Origin: an uncultured Parabacteroides sp.
GTDB lineage: Bacteria; Bacteroidota; Bacteroidia; Bacteroidales; Tannerellaceae
Assembly (NCBI GenBank): GCA_900552415.1
Contig: USAD01000009.1
Coordinates: 1-21,785, forward strand
DNA length: 21,785 nucleotides
Reading direction: 5' to 3'
A program made the translations under genes and the position numbers. The notes beneath the pieces are model-generated. The model was given only the letters and a program-made list of their open reading frames with translations, ran no database searches and had not been told where the DNA came from. Shown in pieces: positions 1 through 8,732 of this stretch (position 1 is its first letter; the number at the start of each line of letters is the position of its first letter).

Positions 1-131
1 GGCTCGTATCTCGAATGGTACCCAAAATAGGAACCGCCGTATGCCGAACGGCACGTACGGTGGTGTGAGAGGTCGGTGAACATGAAAATAGGAGATAAAC
101 ACCTATGATTAATGTTTACCTCCTACTCGAT
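1..131 (+). mobile_element. 3' end of a group II intron (domains V and VI), truncated by the window edge
   Basis: A domain V-like hairpin lies at about 32-65: the arm ACCGCCGT pairs with ACGGTGGT, with an inner GCC/GGC helix and the ACGTACGG strand typical of bacterial domain V. It is followed by GTGAGAGGTCGGT and a domain VI-like stem (about 90-124, AGGAG paired with CTCCT and TAAACA with TGTTTA). The end CCTACTCGAT matches the usual 3' terminus of bacterial group II introns. A125, seven bases from the end, is a candidate branch-point adenosine. I place the 3' splice site after base 131. The reverse transcriptase/maturase frame and the 5' half would lie left of the window. The intron family is not determined. 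Confidence 0.85.
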
Positions 132-190
132 TGTGTATCGCACAATATTTTTTATTATGGCTCGTTTTAATTTCATTTATCTTTAGTGAA

Positions 191-1339
191 ATGAAAAGCA
201 TTTATGAAGCCAGGCAATATTTGAGATATGTATTTATTTTTTCTGCGACTGTGATCGCGATCGCCTCTGTCTTTGTCTCTGATCTGTTGATTAAGGATTT
301 GGCACGAGAGGAGAGGGAAAAAATGGAGGTCTGGAGTGAGGCTACCCGTGTGATGACAAGTGAGAATCCAAGCTTGAATATGAAGTTGATCTTGAAAATC
401 ATACAAGGCAATACCTCAATACCTGTCATATTGTGTAATGATGCGGACAGTATTCTTTCCTATAATAATATAGAGCTGCCGGAAAAGGATATCGATTCTT
501 TCATGCGGCGTAAGGTTCATGAATTGAAAGGAAAGAATCCGCCAATAGAAATTGATCTTGAGGATGGCGTAAAGCAATATTTGTACTATGATGACTCAAC
601 GATCTTGAAACGTCTTCTGGTTTATCCTTATGTGCAGTTGGCGGTCGTGTTCGTTTTTATATCAATAGCCTTTTTAGCGCTTTCAAGTACGAAAAGAGCT
701 GAACAAAATAAGGTTTGGATTGGTTTATCCAAAGAGACCGCTCATCAATTGGGAACGCCGATCTCTTCCTTGATCGCTTGGATGGAATATTTGCGTATGA
801 AGGAGGTTGATCCTGCTTTGTTGGATGAGATGGGGAAAGATGTCAAGCGATTGGAAACGATTGCGGAGAGATTCTCCAAGATAGGCTCTGATCCGGCCTC
901 GGAATCGATCGATATTTGTGAGGCGGTTCGAACGGCCTTATCTTATATGGAGACCCGTATTTCCAAGAAAATCTCTATTGTGGCCAATTATCCGGACCAT
1001 CCGGTGTTCGTTTGGATGAATAGCTCGTTGTTCGCATGGGTAGTGGAGAACTTGGTGAAGAATGCGGTTGACGCGATGGAAGGTCAAGGACGTATTGTCT
1101 TTAATGTGGAGGACCGTGGACGTATGGTCCGTATAGACGTTTCTGATACGGGAAAAGGGATTCCGAAATCGAGATATAAGACAGTTTTCAGTCCGGGTTA
1201 TACGACAAAAACTCGTGGTTGGGGCTTGGGGCTCTCATTGGTCAAACGGATTATCGAATCTTATAAGGGCGCTAAGATCTATGTAAAAAGCTCTGAGCTA
1301 GGAAAAGGGACTACTTTTCGCATAGAATTACGCAAATAA
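191..1339 (+). CDS. Membrane sensor histidine kinase
   Basis: This is a predicted inner-membrane histidine kinase of 382 residues, counted from ATG 191. TM1 is at about residues 13-33, followed by a periplasmic sensor stretch of about 110 residues and TM2 at about 144-165. No HAMP domain is obvious. The H-box ETAHQLGTP carries phospho-acceptor H185. The ATPase domain has an N-box (ENLVKNAVDA, N287), a G1 box (DTGKGIP), an F-box-like segment (FSPGYTT) and a G2 box (GWGLGLSL). The frame stays open back to a TTG at 131, but that codon overlaps the intron's last base, so I prefer ATG 191. No response regulator is adjacent in this window, so the partner and signal are unknown. The native promoter may have been displaced by the intron ending 59 bp upstream. 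Confidence 0.88.
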   Translation: MKSIYEARQYLRYVFIFSATVIAIASVFVSDLLIKDLAREEREKMEVWSEATRVMTSENPSLNMKLILKIIQGNTSIPVILCNDADSILSYNNIELPEKDIDSFMRRKVHELKGKNPPIEIDLEDGVKQYLYYDDSTILKRLLVYPYVQLAVVFVFISIAFLALSSTKRAEQNKVWIGLSKETAHQLGTPISSLIAWMEYLRMKEVDPALLDEMGKDVKRLETIAERFSKIGSDPASESIDICEAVRTALSYMETRISKKISIVANYPDHPVFVWMNSSLFAWVVENLVKNAVDAMEGQGRIVFNVEDRGRMVRIDVSDTGKGIPKSRYKTVFSPGYTTKTRGWGLGLSLVKRIIESYKGAKIYVKSSELGKGTTFRIELRK

Positions 1340-1380
1340 GGCTTGAAAGTGTTTGATAACAAAAAATAAATATACAAGTG

Positions 1381-1412
1381 TTGTTTATGTAAGGAGATTT
1401 TTTGTACCTTTG
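1381..1412 (+). promoter_or_regulatory. Bacteroidetes-type promoter for the DUF177-rpmF cluster
   Basis: The -7 box TACCTTTG (1405-1412) matches the TAnnTTTG consensus exactly. A TTG (1381-1383) sits 21 bp upstream as the -33 element. Transcription would start near 1419, giving a very short leader before the TTG start at 1436. Confidence 0.65.
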
Positions 1413-1435
1413 CATGGTTTTTACACTAGGAGGCT

Positions 1436-2017
1436 TTGGGTAAATTTGGAATATATAATATCGATTTAAAGGAACTGGCTCCAGGAGTTCATGATTTTGA
1501 GTTCTTATTGGACAATAAGTTCTTTGCGGATATAGATGGTACTGAGGTCCAAAAGGGAAAAATCAAGGCATCTGTCTCTGTTAAGAGTGGTGCAATGATG
1601 TTCGAACTGAGTTTCCATCTTGAAGGGGTAGCGATTGTCCCATGTGACCGTTGCCTGGATGATATGGAGGTTCCTGTTGATACTCATAATCGTTTAGTTG
1701 TTAAATTCGGAAAGGAATATTCTGAGGAGGGCGATGATATCGTGATCGTGCCGGAAGAAGAGGGTGAGATCAATATCGCATGGTTCTTATATGAATTTGT
1801 AGCCTTGGCTATTCCGATGAAGCATGTTCATGCTCCGGGTAAATGCAATAAGACGATGGCGGCCAAATTGAGGCAACATTCTTCAAGACGTGTTGACGAG
1901 GAAGATGATTTGGACGATGAAATGAGTGAAAGTGATACCCAGTTCGAGGATGATAAGAATTATACTGATCCTCGTTGGGATGCCTTGAAAGGATTAATAG
2001 AGAATGATAACAATTAA
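1436..2017 (+). CDS. DUF177 (YceD-like) protein, co-encoded with ribosomal protein L32
   Basis: The protein has 193 residues and belongs by resemblance and context to the DUF177/YceD family, which is almost always encoded next to rpmF. Homologues have been linked to 23S rRNA accumulation; that role is family knowledge and is not visible here. A CxxC pair (C70, C73, in CDRCLDD) and a third cysteine in PGKCNK (C137) could bind metal. A long acidic segment (about 154-173) precedes the family's typical ending DPRWDALKGL. The start is TTG, chosen because it gives the MGKF N-terminus I recall from relatives. An AGGAGG at 1428-1433 lies only 2 nt before it, which is unusually close. rpmF begins 12 nt after the stop. 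Confidence 0.85.
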   Translation: MGKFGIYNIDLKELAPGVHDFEFLLDNKFFADIDGTEVQKGKIKASVSVKSGAMMFELSFHLEGVAIVPCDRCLDDMEVPVDTHNRLVVKFGKEYSEEGDDIVIVPEEEGEINIAWFLYEFVALAIPMKHVHAPGKCNKTMAAKLRQHSSRRVDEEDDLDDEMSESDTQFEDDKNYTDPRWDALKGLIENDNN

Positions 2018-2029
2018 ATAAATAACAAA

Positions 2030-2215
2030 ATGGCACATCCTAAAAGAAGACAAGGTAAGACAAGAACAGCCAAGAGAAGAACTCATGACAAGGCTGTAGC
2101 TCCAACAATGGCAATTTGCCCTAACTGTGGCGCATGGCACATTTATCACACCGTTTGTGGTGAGTGCGGTTATTACAGAGGTAAATTAGCGATTGTAAAA
2201 GAAGCTGCTGTGTAA
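2030..2215 (+). CDS. rpmF: 50S ribosomal protein L32
   Basis: This 61-residue protein has the classic L32 N-terminus MAHPKRRQGKTRTAKRRTHD, a basic rRNA-binding tail. A zinc-ribbon follows, with C30/C33 (CPNC) and C43/C46 (CGEC). All four cysteines are present, so this is the zinc-containing form of L32. It is a component of the large ribosomal subunit. The gene lies 12 nt downstream of the DUF177 gene and is followed by a strong hairpin terminator before fabH, so much of the rpmF message probably ends there. Confidence 0.97.
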   Translation: MAHPKRRQGKTRTAKRRTHDKAVAPTMAICPNCGAWHIYHTVCGECGYYRGKLAIVKEAAV

Positions 2216-2252
2216 TTAGTTATATCAACTGATGTTTGATAAACGCAAGATG

Positions 2253-2287
2253 AAATAGCCCTAAAAGTTTATTTTAGGGCTATTTTT
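2253..2287 (+). terminator. Intrinsic terminator after rpmF, upstream of fabH
   Basis: The arm AAATAGCCCTAAAA (2253-2266) pairs with TTTTAGGGCTATTT around a five-base loop, and the 3' arm runs directly into five Ts. It lies inside an otherwise co-directional cluster, so it is either partly read through or fabH has its own promoter, which I could not identify convincingly. Confidence 0.8.
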
Positions 2288-2315
2288 AATTAAATAATCG
2301 TCAATTTTAGAGGTT

Positions 2316-3320
2316 ATGAGTGAAATTAATGCTGTCATTACTGGCATAGGAGGTTATGTTCCTGAAGATATTTTGACCAATGAGGATATTTCACGTATGG
2401 TCGATACAACAGACGAATGGATAATGACCCGCGTGGGAATTAAAGAACGCCGAATATTGCGTGGAGAAGGACTTGGCACCTCATATATGGGAATACGGGC
2501 TGTCAATCAACTTTTGGAGAAGACAAAGGTAAATCCGGAAGAGGTGGAGGTTATAATGACCGCTACAACAACTCCTGACCACCATTTCCCGACGACTTCC
2601 TCAATTATCGCTTATCATACGGGATGCAAGAACGCGATGACTTTTGATATGCAAGGGGCATGTGCGGGTTTCTTGTATGCTCTTGAGACTGGTGCGAATT
2701 ATATTCGCTCGGGAAGATATAAGAAGGTGATTGTTGTCGCTGGTGATAAGATGACAGCTATCACGGATTATACAGATCGTTCGACCTGTCCGTTGTTTGG
2801 TGATGGCTGTGGCGCTGTTTTGCTGGAGCCGACGGAGGAGAAGATTGGCGTAATGGACACACTGCTTCGGACGGATGGCATTGGTTATTCTCACCTGATC
2901 ATGAAGTCGGGTGGTTCCGCTTATCCTCCTTCTCATGAGACTGTAGATAACCATGAGCATTTCGTTTTCCAGGATGGACGTTATGTCTTTAAGTATGCGG
3001 TTTCCTATATGGCTGATGCCGCTGCTGAAATCGCGGAGCGAAATGGCTTGACGCATGAGGATATTGCTTGGATCGTGCCTCATCAGGCGAATTTGAGAAT
3101 CATTGACGCGACAGCTAAACGCTTGGGTGTGGAGTTGGATAAGGTCATGATCAATATACAGAAATATGGAAACACGAGTGCGGGAACGATTCCTTTGTGC
3201 TTGTGGGAATGGGAAAAGAAACTGAAAAAGGGAGATAATCTGATATTGGCCGCTTTTGGTGCGGGTTTTACTTGGGGAGCACTTTATTTGAAGTGGGGAT
3301 ATGATGGATCGGAAGCATAA
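2316..3320 (+). CDS. fabH: Beta-ketoacyl-ACP synthase III
   Basis: FabH condenses an acyl-CoA (usually acetyl-CoA or a branched primer) with malonyl-ACP to start type II fatty-acid synthesis in the cytoplasm. The 334-residue length is normal for the family. The whole catalytic triad is visible: C116 in GACAGF, H256 in PHQAN and N286 in NTSAG. The N-terminal [10 protein letters not shown] and the glycine-rich end [11 protein letters not shown] are also typical. The last bases overlap the start of era, implying translational coupling. The cluster with rpmF upstream and the GTPases era and der downstream is typical of Bacteroidales. Confidence 0.96.
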   Translation: MSEINAVITGIGGYVPEDILTNEDISRMVDTTDEWIMTRVGIKERRILRGEGLGTSYMGIRAVNQLLEKTKVNPEEVEVIMTATTTPDHHFPTTSSIIAYHTGCKNAMTFDMQGACAGFLYALETGANYIRSGRYKKVIVVAGDKMTAITDYTDRSTCPLFGDGCGAVLLEPTEEKIGVMDTLLRTDGIGYSHLIMKSGGSAYPPSHETVDNHEHFVFQDGRYVFKYAVSYMADAAAEIAERNGLTHEDIAWIVPHQANLRIIDATAKRLGVELDKVMINIQKYGNTSAGTIPLCLWEWEKKLKKGDNLILAAFGAGFTWGALYLKWGYDGSEA

Positions 3321-4194
3321 GTCTGGATTTGTCAATATCGTCGGTAATCCTAATGTCGGAAAATCGACTTTGATGAACCGTCTGGTAGGTGAGCGCATCT
3401 CGATTATCACATCGAAAGCGCAGACAACCCGGCATCGTATATTGGGTATTGTCAATACTGAAGACATGCAAATTGTCTATTCGGATACGCCCGGTGTATT
3501 GAAGCCGAATTATAAGCTTCAGGAGTCCATGCTGAATTTCTCTGAGTCTGCGTTAGGTGATGCGGATGTCCTGTTGTATGTGACAGATGTTATTGAGACG
3601 GTGGACAAGAACGAGGAATTCTTGCAGAAGGTACAACATATGGATTGCCCGATTTTATTATTGATCAATAAGATTGACGAATCGGACCAATCCGCGTTGG
3701 AGAATCTGGTGGCTAAATGGCATGAGTTATTGCCTCAAGCTGAGATTATCCCGATTTCCGCACTAAATAATTTCAATATTGATTATCTGCAAAAGCGGAT
3801 CCAGGAATTGTTGCCTGAGTCTCCGCCCTATTTTGAGAAGGATGCCTTGACAGATCGGCCGGCCCGTTTCTTCGTGACGGAAATTATCCGGGAGAAAATC
3901 CTGTTGTATTATCAAAAGGAGATCCCCTATTCCGTGGAGGTGGTTGTCGAGCAATTCAAGGAAGACGATAAGATGATTCATATCAAAGCTCTTGTCGTCG
4001 TGGAACGTGAATCCCAGAAAGGGATTATTATTGGCCATCGTGGTCAGGCGCTGAAGAAGGTAGGTGCTATGGCTCGGATGGATATTGAGCGCTTCTTTGA
4101 GAAGAAGGTATTTTTAGAAATGTTTGTCAAAGTAGAAAAAGACTGGCGCAACAGAGATAGCCTGTTGAAAAATTTTGGTTATCAGTTGGACTAG
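3301..4194 (+). CDS. era: GTPase Era
   Basis: Era is a GTPase that binds the 3' end of 16S rRNA and acts in 30S subunit maturation. The GTPase domain shows G1 GNPNVGKS (15-22), G3 DTPG (62-65) and G4 NKID (123-126). The C-terminal KH domain carries the GHRG loop (245-248, in [14 protein letters not shown]). The 297-residue length fits the family. Two adjacent ATGs (3301 and 3304) are possible starts; either overlaps the end of fabH by 17-20 nt. Der follows after 24 nt. Confidence 0.96.
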   Translation: MMDRKHKSGFVNIVGNPNVGKSTLMNRLVGERISIITSKAQTTRHRILGIVNTEDMQIVYSDTPGVLKPNYKLQESMLNFSESALGDADVLLYVTDVIETVDKNEEFLQKVQHMDCPILLLINKIDESDQSALENLVAKWHELLPQAEIIPISALNNFNIDYLQKRIQELLPESPPYFEKDALTDRPARFFVTEIIREKILLYYQKEIPYSVEVVVEQFKEDDKMIHIKALVVVERESQKGIIIGHRGQALKKVGAMARMDIERFFEKKVFLEMFVKVEKDWRNRDSLLKNFGYQLD

Positions 4195-4218
4195 CCAAGC
4201 GCTGAAGGAGGAAATTTT

Positions 4219-5532
4219 ATGGGAAATATGGTGGCTATAGTTGGTCGGCCGAATGTCGGTAAGTCAACTCTTTTCAATAAACTGACGGGAACACGTCCAG
4301 CTATTGTTAATGAGGAGGCAGGCACGACACGCGATCGCCAATATGGAAAGGTGGAATGGACGGGGCATGAGTTCTCGTTGATCGATACTGGTGGCTGGGT
4401 GGTCAACTCCGAGGATGTTTTTGAGGAGGAGATCAACAAGCAAGTGAAAATCGCTATAGAGGAGGCAGACTTAATCTTGTTCGTGGTAGATGTCGCCAAT
4501 GGCGCGACGGATTTGGACATGGATGTCGCTGATATTTTGCGTCGTTGTGATAAGCCTGTTTTGGTGGTAGCGAATAAGGCTGATAATTATGGGCTGCATT
4601 CCTATGCTGCGGAGTTCTATTCCTTTGGTTTGGGAGATCCGATTTGTATCTCTGCGATTAATGGTTCTTATACGGGTGATTTGCTTGATCGTATCATCGA
4701 ATTATTGCCTAAGTCGGAGAATGTCGTAGTCGAGGAGGAGTTACCACGTATCGCTATAGTTGGTCGACCTAATGCCGGCAAATCGTCGCTTGTCAATGCC
4801 TTTATTGGCGAGGAACGGCACATCGTGACTGACATTGCTGGAACAACACGCGACTCGATTTATACGAAATATAATAAGTTCGGGCAGAACTTTTATCTGG
4901 TGGATACGGCCGGAATCCGGAAGAAAGGAAAGGTTAATGAGGATCTGGAATATTACTCCGTGATTCGTTCAATCCGGGCAATTGAGAATTCGGATGTTTG
5001 TATCTTGATGATTGACGCCACTCGCGGCATCGAGAGTCAGGATATGAATATTTTCTCGATTATCCAGAAGAATAAGAAAGGTCTTGTTGTCTGCGTGAAT
5101 AAATGGGATTTGGTAGAGGATAAGAATCAAAAGGTGATCGATACCTTTACGAACGCGATTCGTGAGCGTCTCGCTCCGTTTACGGATTTCCCGATCTTGT
5201 TTATCTCCGCGTTGACGAAACAGCGTATCTTGAAGGTCCTGGAAACGGCGAAGATGGTTTATGAGAACCGTTCGCGCCGCGTGTCGACCGCCAAGTTGAA
5301 TGAGTTGATGTTGCCGATTATCGAGGAAACACCGCCACCCGCATGGAAGGGTAAGTATATCAAGATTAAGTATATTACTCAATTGCCAGTAGGCAATGTT
5401 CCTTCTTTCGTATTCTTCTGTAATTTGCCGCAATGGATAAAAGAACCGTACAAGCGGTTTTTGGAGAATAAGATCCGGGCGAATTGGTCGTTTACGGGAA
5501 CACCGATTAACATCTTTATTCGAGAGAAGTAG
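4219..5532 (+). CDS. der: Tandem-domain ribosome-associated GTPase Der (EngA)
   Basis: Der has two consecutive GTPase domains and acts in 50S ribosomal subunit assembly. Domain 1 shows GRPNVGKST (9-17), DTGG (56-59) and NKAD (119-122). Domain 2 shows GRPNAGKSS (181-189), DTAG (228-231) and NKWD (293-296). A KH-like C-terminal domain follows to residue 437, and the length is typical. The start ATG has a well-placed Shine-Dalgarno-like AAGGAGG about 8 nt upstream (4205-4211), which is unusually clear for this phylum. It is the last gene of the rightward cluster. Confidence 0.97.
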   Translation: MGNMVAIVGRPNVGKSTLFNKLTGTRPAIVNEEAGTTRDRQYGKVEWTGHEFSLIDTGGWVVNSEDVFEEEINKQVKIAIEEADLILFVVDVANGATDLDMDVADILRRCDKPVLVVANKADNYGLHSYAAEFYSFGLGDPICISAINGSYTGDLLDRIIELLPKSENVVVEEELPRIAIVGRPNAGKSSLVNAFIGEERHIVTDIAGTTRDSIYTKYNKFGQNFYLVDTAGIRKKGKVNEDLEYYSVIRSIRAIENSDVCILMIDATRGIESQDMNIFSIIQKNKKGLVVCVNKWDLVEDKNQKVIDTFTNAIRERLAPFTDFPILFISALTKQRILKVLETAKMVYENRSRRVSTAKLNELMLPIIEETPPPAWKGKYIKIKYITQLPVGNVPSFVFFCNLPQWIKEPYKRFLENKIRANWSFTGTPINIFIREK

Positions 5533-5557
5533 AATTAAGTTTGGAGAATATTGAAAT

Positions 5558-5597
5558 AAAGGCGTAGGAATAGGATAAAACCTGTTCTTACGCCTTT
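5558..5597. terminator. Bidirectional terminator between der and mscL
   Basis: The 17-bp arms AAAGGCGTAGGAATAGG and CCTGTTCTTACGCCTTT pair (two G-U pairs in the plus-strand RNA) around a six-base loop. The A/T-rich ends serve both strands. The hairpin lies between two converging genes. Confidence 0.85.
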
Positions 5598-5604
5598 GTT
5601 ATTT

Positions 5605-6036
5605 TCAGGCTTTATCCTGTCTCTCTTTCAGCAGATCCCGGATTTCTGTGAGTAATTGGATGTCAGCAGGAGGAGCGACTGGCGCTTTTGTCGTCTCTTC
5701 TTTCTTCTTATTAAGAGCGTTGATCGCCTTGATCAATAGGAATACGGCTATAGCGATGATCAAGAAATCGAGAGTTGTTTGCAGGAAGTTCCCGTAATTG
5801 ATCGTAACTGCGGGCGAGACAACCTTGTCTCCTTCCATGACCGCTTTCTTTAGGGTGAGTTTCAAGTCCGTAAAGTTGACGCCGCCGATGATGACGCCAA
5901 TGGTTGGCATAATGAGATCATTGACAATAGAGGAAACAATCTTTCCGAACGCGCCACCGATGATGACGCCGACTGCCATATCCACGACATTTCCACGAAT
6001 GGCGAATTTCTTGAATTCTTGTATGATGTTCTTCAT
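5605..6036 (-). CDS. mscL: Large-conductance mechanosensitive channel MscL
   Basis: MscL is an inner-membrane channel that opens under membrane tension during hypo-osmotic shock. This 143-residue protein has the typical N-terminal helix and TM1 ([20 protein letters not shown], then [17 protein letters not shown], about residues 8-44). A periplasmic loop follows, then TM2 (about 88-106) and a charged C-terminal helix (about 126-143) of the kind that forms the cytoplasmic bundle. It is a single leftward gene converging on der. No clear promoter could be assigned. Confidence 0.96.
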   Translation of the reverse strand: MKNIIQEFKKFAIRGNVVDMAVGVIIGGAFGKIVSSIVNDLIMPTIGVIIGGVNFTDLKLTLKKAVMEGDKVVSPAVTINYGNFLQTTLDFLIIAIAVFLLIKAINALNKKKEETTKAPVAPPADIQLLTEIRDLLKERQDKA

Positions 6037-6111
6037 AATTTATAGGAGTTTGTAGTCTTTCTTTTTCGCGAAGAAACGATAATCCCTGTAATCTTCTCTA
6101 TTTTGCTTAAG

Positions 6112-6151
6112 AAAAAAATCCCTTGAAGAGTATAATACGACTCTTCAAGGG
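6112..6151 (-). terminator. Intrinsic terminator of the GH3 gene
   Basis: A perfect 12-bp stem, CCCTTGAAGAGT paired with ACTCTTCAAGGG (6120-6131 and 6140-6151), has an 8-base loop. In the minus-strand RNA it is followed by a run of seven U (A-run 6112-6118). Confidence 0.9.
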
Positions 6152-6182
6152 AATGAATATGGTATGTCAAATTAAGTTAGTC

Positions 6183-8534
6183 TTACTTTTTAAGTAAGTT
6201 GAGTGTCACTTGGGGCGTTAATACCTGGTGAACTTTCTCAACGGTTTCTCCTTCGACCTTGAATGTCGCATTCTGGCGAATATCTTCCGAGGAAGCACCG
6301 ACTTGGGCGGTATAGTTTCCGGATTCTACCACCCAACTATTGCTAGACTCATCAAATGAAGCCAAGTCTGTCTTGTTTACAGTGAAAGAGATTTGTTGCT
6401 TCTCTCCTGGTTTCAGGAGGTTGGTCTTGACAAAACCTTTCAGTTCTTTTGCGGGCTTTGCCATATCTTTTCCCGGAGCGGAGATGTAAAGCTCAGCGAC
6501 TTCCTTACCTGCTTTGCTTCCATTGTTGGTAATCGTGCAGGTAAATGTGAAGCTCTTTCCGTTATCGGTACTGCTCATGTTCGAGTAATCGAAGGTCGTG
6601 TATGACAAGCCGTAGCCAAATGGATAGGAAACCGGGACATTGAATGTGTCAAAGTAACGGTAACCAACGTAGATATCCTCTTCGTAATTTGTGAAGTCGA
6701 TGTTCGGGCGGTCGCTTTGTTGTTTGCCGCCACCCATAAAGCTGGCGATCATCTCTTTCAGGTCGATCTTGGAGGCATCAGGGAAATTCTTGTTTGCCGG
6801 AACGCTTATGGCGCTGGTTGGGAAGGTCATCGTCAACTTACCGGATGGATTAACCTTGCCAGAGAGAATGTCGGCAACGGAATTACCGCCCTCTTGTCCG
6901 GCTTGCCATGCCAGCAAGATCGCGTCGGGATAGTTTTTCCAGCTGGCAGTCTCGATCACGCCACCGATGTTCAGGATAACGATCGCTTTCTTTCCTTCTT
7001 TATGGAAGGCTTCCGATACGTTCTTGATCAATGCTTGCTCGTTTGCGGTCAAGTCGAAATCGCCCTCTATTTTACGATCCTGGAATTCACCGGAGCTGCG
7101 GCCGATCGTGATCAAGGCGATATCCGTCTCTTTTGCCTTGCGGGCCAAGTCTGCCGCTTCGGGTACGAATTCACCAACACGAGGATGGTTGAAGAAGACG
7201 GCTGCCGGGTTGTTATCTTTCGGTTGTTTGGCTTTTTCATCTGCCATGTATTTCTCATATTGGGCTTTCAATTCGGTATCAAGCTTGTAACCTGCGTTTT
7301 CCATGCCTTGAACCAATGAGATGGTGTAAGCCTCGTTTACGTCGCCACTACCTGTACCTCCGGCGATGAAATCATAAGAAGTTGTACCATAAGCGGCGAT
7401 CTTCTGGATTTTATCGGGCAACGGTAAGGCGTTTTGCTCATTCTTGAGCAGGATCATACCCTCGGTCGCTGAGGCACGAGTTACTTCCGCATGACCTTTC
7501 AGATCCGGTTTATCCGTATATTTATATTGTGCGAAGCGGGGAGAGCGAAGTACCAGCTCGAGGATACGTTTAACGTCAGTATCCACATCTTCCATCGCCA
7601 GTGAACCATTCTCCAGGGCTTTGAGGATAGCCTGTTTCTGATCTTCCCGTCCGGGCATCAGAAGATCGTTACCCGCATGAATTTGCGCTGCGGCGTCGCG
7701 TCCGCCAAACCAGTCAGTCATGACCAATCCCTTATAACCCCATTCGTCACGCAAGATGGTGGTCAACAGGTCACGGCTCTCGGAAGTATAGGTGCCATTC
7801 AATTTATTATAGGAAGACATGACTGTCCAGGGTTGTGCCTCCTTGACGACCATCTCGAAACCTTTCAGATAGATTTCCCTGAGGGCTCGAGTGGATACAC
7901 GAGAGTCGACAGCCGTACGGTTGGTCTCTTGGCTGTTGGCGGCAAAGTGTTTGATAGATGTACCTACACCGTTGCTTTCCACACCTTTCACCATGGCGGT
8001 GGCCATCTTTCCGGTTAAGTAAGGATCCTCTGAATAATACTCGAAGTTACGACCGCAAAGCGGGCTGCGGTGAATATTGAGCGCTGGCGCCAATAAGACG
8101 TCGCAACCGTATTCTTTTACCTCTTGGCCCATTGCCTGGCCAACTTGGTTAACTAAGTCCGTGTTCCAGGTAGAGGCCAGCAAGGTCGCTACCGGAAAGG
8201 CGGTAAAATAGTAGGTCGATTCTGTTCCCTCGCGAGTGGGTGAGATACGGAGACCGGCTGGACCGTCGGCTACGACAACCGCCGGTATGCCCAGTCGTTC
8301 GATCGGGAATGTTGTGCCTGCCGCACCGGGTACGATACTTTGAGTACTGCCTACGACGGCTGATTGTCCACCAAATCCGGGCATACCCGTACCGATTAAT
8401 AAACTAACTTTTTCTTCTGTTGTCATTGCGGCGATGACTTTGTCGATTGGATCTTTACCTAATTGTGGCGTGTTTTGGCCATGAGCGGTCAATAGGACGA
8501 CCAATAGGCTCGCACTGAGAAATACTTTTTTCAT
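6183..8534 (-). CDS. bglX: Secreted glycoside hydrolase family 3 (beta-glucosidase/beta-xylosidase-like)
   Basis: This is an exported GH3 enzyme predicted to remove terminal beta-linked glucose or xylose from oligosaccharides. The 783-residue protein starts with a signal peptide (MKKVFLSASLLVVLLTAHGQ). The GH3 N-terminal barrel carries the substrate-binding KHFAAN (195-200) and the nucleophile D274 in VMTDWFGG. The GH3 C-terminal alpha/beta domain (about 360-620) and a fibronectin-III-like C-terminal domain (about 690-755) follow. Domain order and length match BglX-type enzymes. A TATCTTTG -7 box lies upstream and a strong terminator downstream, so it is probably transcribed alone. Sugar specificity cannot be read from the sequence, and the symbol is given only by resemblance. 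Confidence 0.9.
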   Translation of the reverse strand: MKKVFLSASLLVVLLTAHGQNTPQLGKDPIDKVIAAMTTEEKVSLLIGTGMPGFGGQSAVVGSTQSIVPGAAGTTFPIERLGIPAVVVADGPAGLRISPTREGTESTYYFTAFPVATLLASTWNTDLVNQVGQAMGQEVKEYGCDVLLAPALNIHRSPLCGRNFEYYSEDPYLTGKMATAMVKGVESNGVGTSIKHFAANSQETNRTAVDSRVSTRALREIYLKGFEMVVKEAQPWTVMSSYNKLNGTYTSESRDLLTTILRDEWGYKGLVMTDWFGGRDAAAQIHAGNDLLMPGREDQKQAILKALENGSLAMEDVDTDVKRILELVLRSPRFAQYKYTDKPDLKGHAEVTRASATEGMILLKNEQNALPLPDKIQKIAAYGTTSYDFIAGGTGSGDVNEAYTISLVQGMENAGYKLDTELKAQYEKYMADEKAKQPKDNNPAAVFFNHPRVGEFVPEAADLARKAKETDIALITIGRSSGEFQDRKIEGDFDLTANEQALIKNVSEAFHKEGKKAIVILNIGGVIETASWKNYPDAILLAWQAGQEGGNSVADILSGKVNPSGKLTMTFPTSAISVPANKNFPDASKIDLKEMIASFMGGGKQQSDRPNIDFTNYEEDIYVGYRYFDTFNVPVSYPFGYGLSYTTFDYSNMSSTDNGKSFTFTCTITNNGSKAGKEVAELYISAPGKDMAKPAKELKGFVKTNLLKPGEKQQISFTVNKTDLASFDESSNSWVVESGNYTAQVGASSEDIRQNATFKVEGETVEKVHQVLTPQVTLNLLKK

Positions 8535-8563
8535 ATCTATATAATGTTGTGTTTTTCAATACC

Positions 8564-8571
8564 CAAAGATA
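8564..8571 (-). promoter_or_regulatory. -7 promoter element of the GH3 gene
   Basis: On the minus strand this reads TATCTTTG, an exact match to the Bacteroidetes TAnnTTTG box, about 30 nt before the GH3 start codon. A convincing -33 element is not visible. Confidence 0.55.
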
Positions 8572-8690
8572 GTGTTTTCGGGAATGGGCTAATTGAATGT
8601 TCGGGGAATTTGAAGGGGAAAATGGATTTATTTGACAAAGGTCAAGTTAGGGAGAATAAGGATCGGATCTGGTCCTGGTTTATTCCCATA

Positions 8691-8722
8691 AAAGAGTGGC
8701 GGGCAATCATATTACCCGCCAC
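8691..8722 (-). terminator. Terminator of the GH123-like gene
   Basis: GTGGCGGG (8696-8703) pairs with CCCGCCAC (8715-8722) around an 11-base loop. In the minus-strand RNA a U-rich UCUUUU follows. It sits just beyond the GH123-like stop codon at 8733. Confidence 0.7.
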
Positions 8723-8732
8723 ATTCTTTAAC

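Noticed and set aside
131..190. Extension of the histidine kinase to a TTG at 131
   Set aside because: The TTG overlaps the intron's last base and the extra residues are just translated T-rich exon DNA; the ATG at 191 gives a normal kinase N-terminus.
2601..3467. 288-codon minus-strand frame opposite fabH and era
   Set aside because: It is the antisense shadow of two well-supported genes and has no recognisable motif.
6717..7319. 200-codon plus-strand frame opposite the GH3 gene
   Set aside because: It is a shadow of a full-length GH3 gene with intact catalytic residues.
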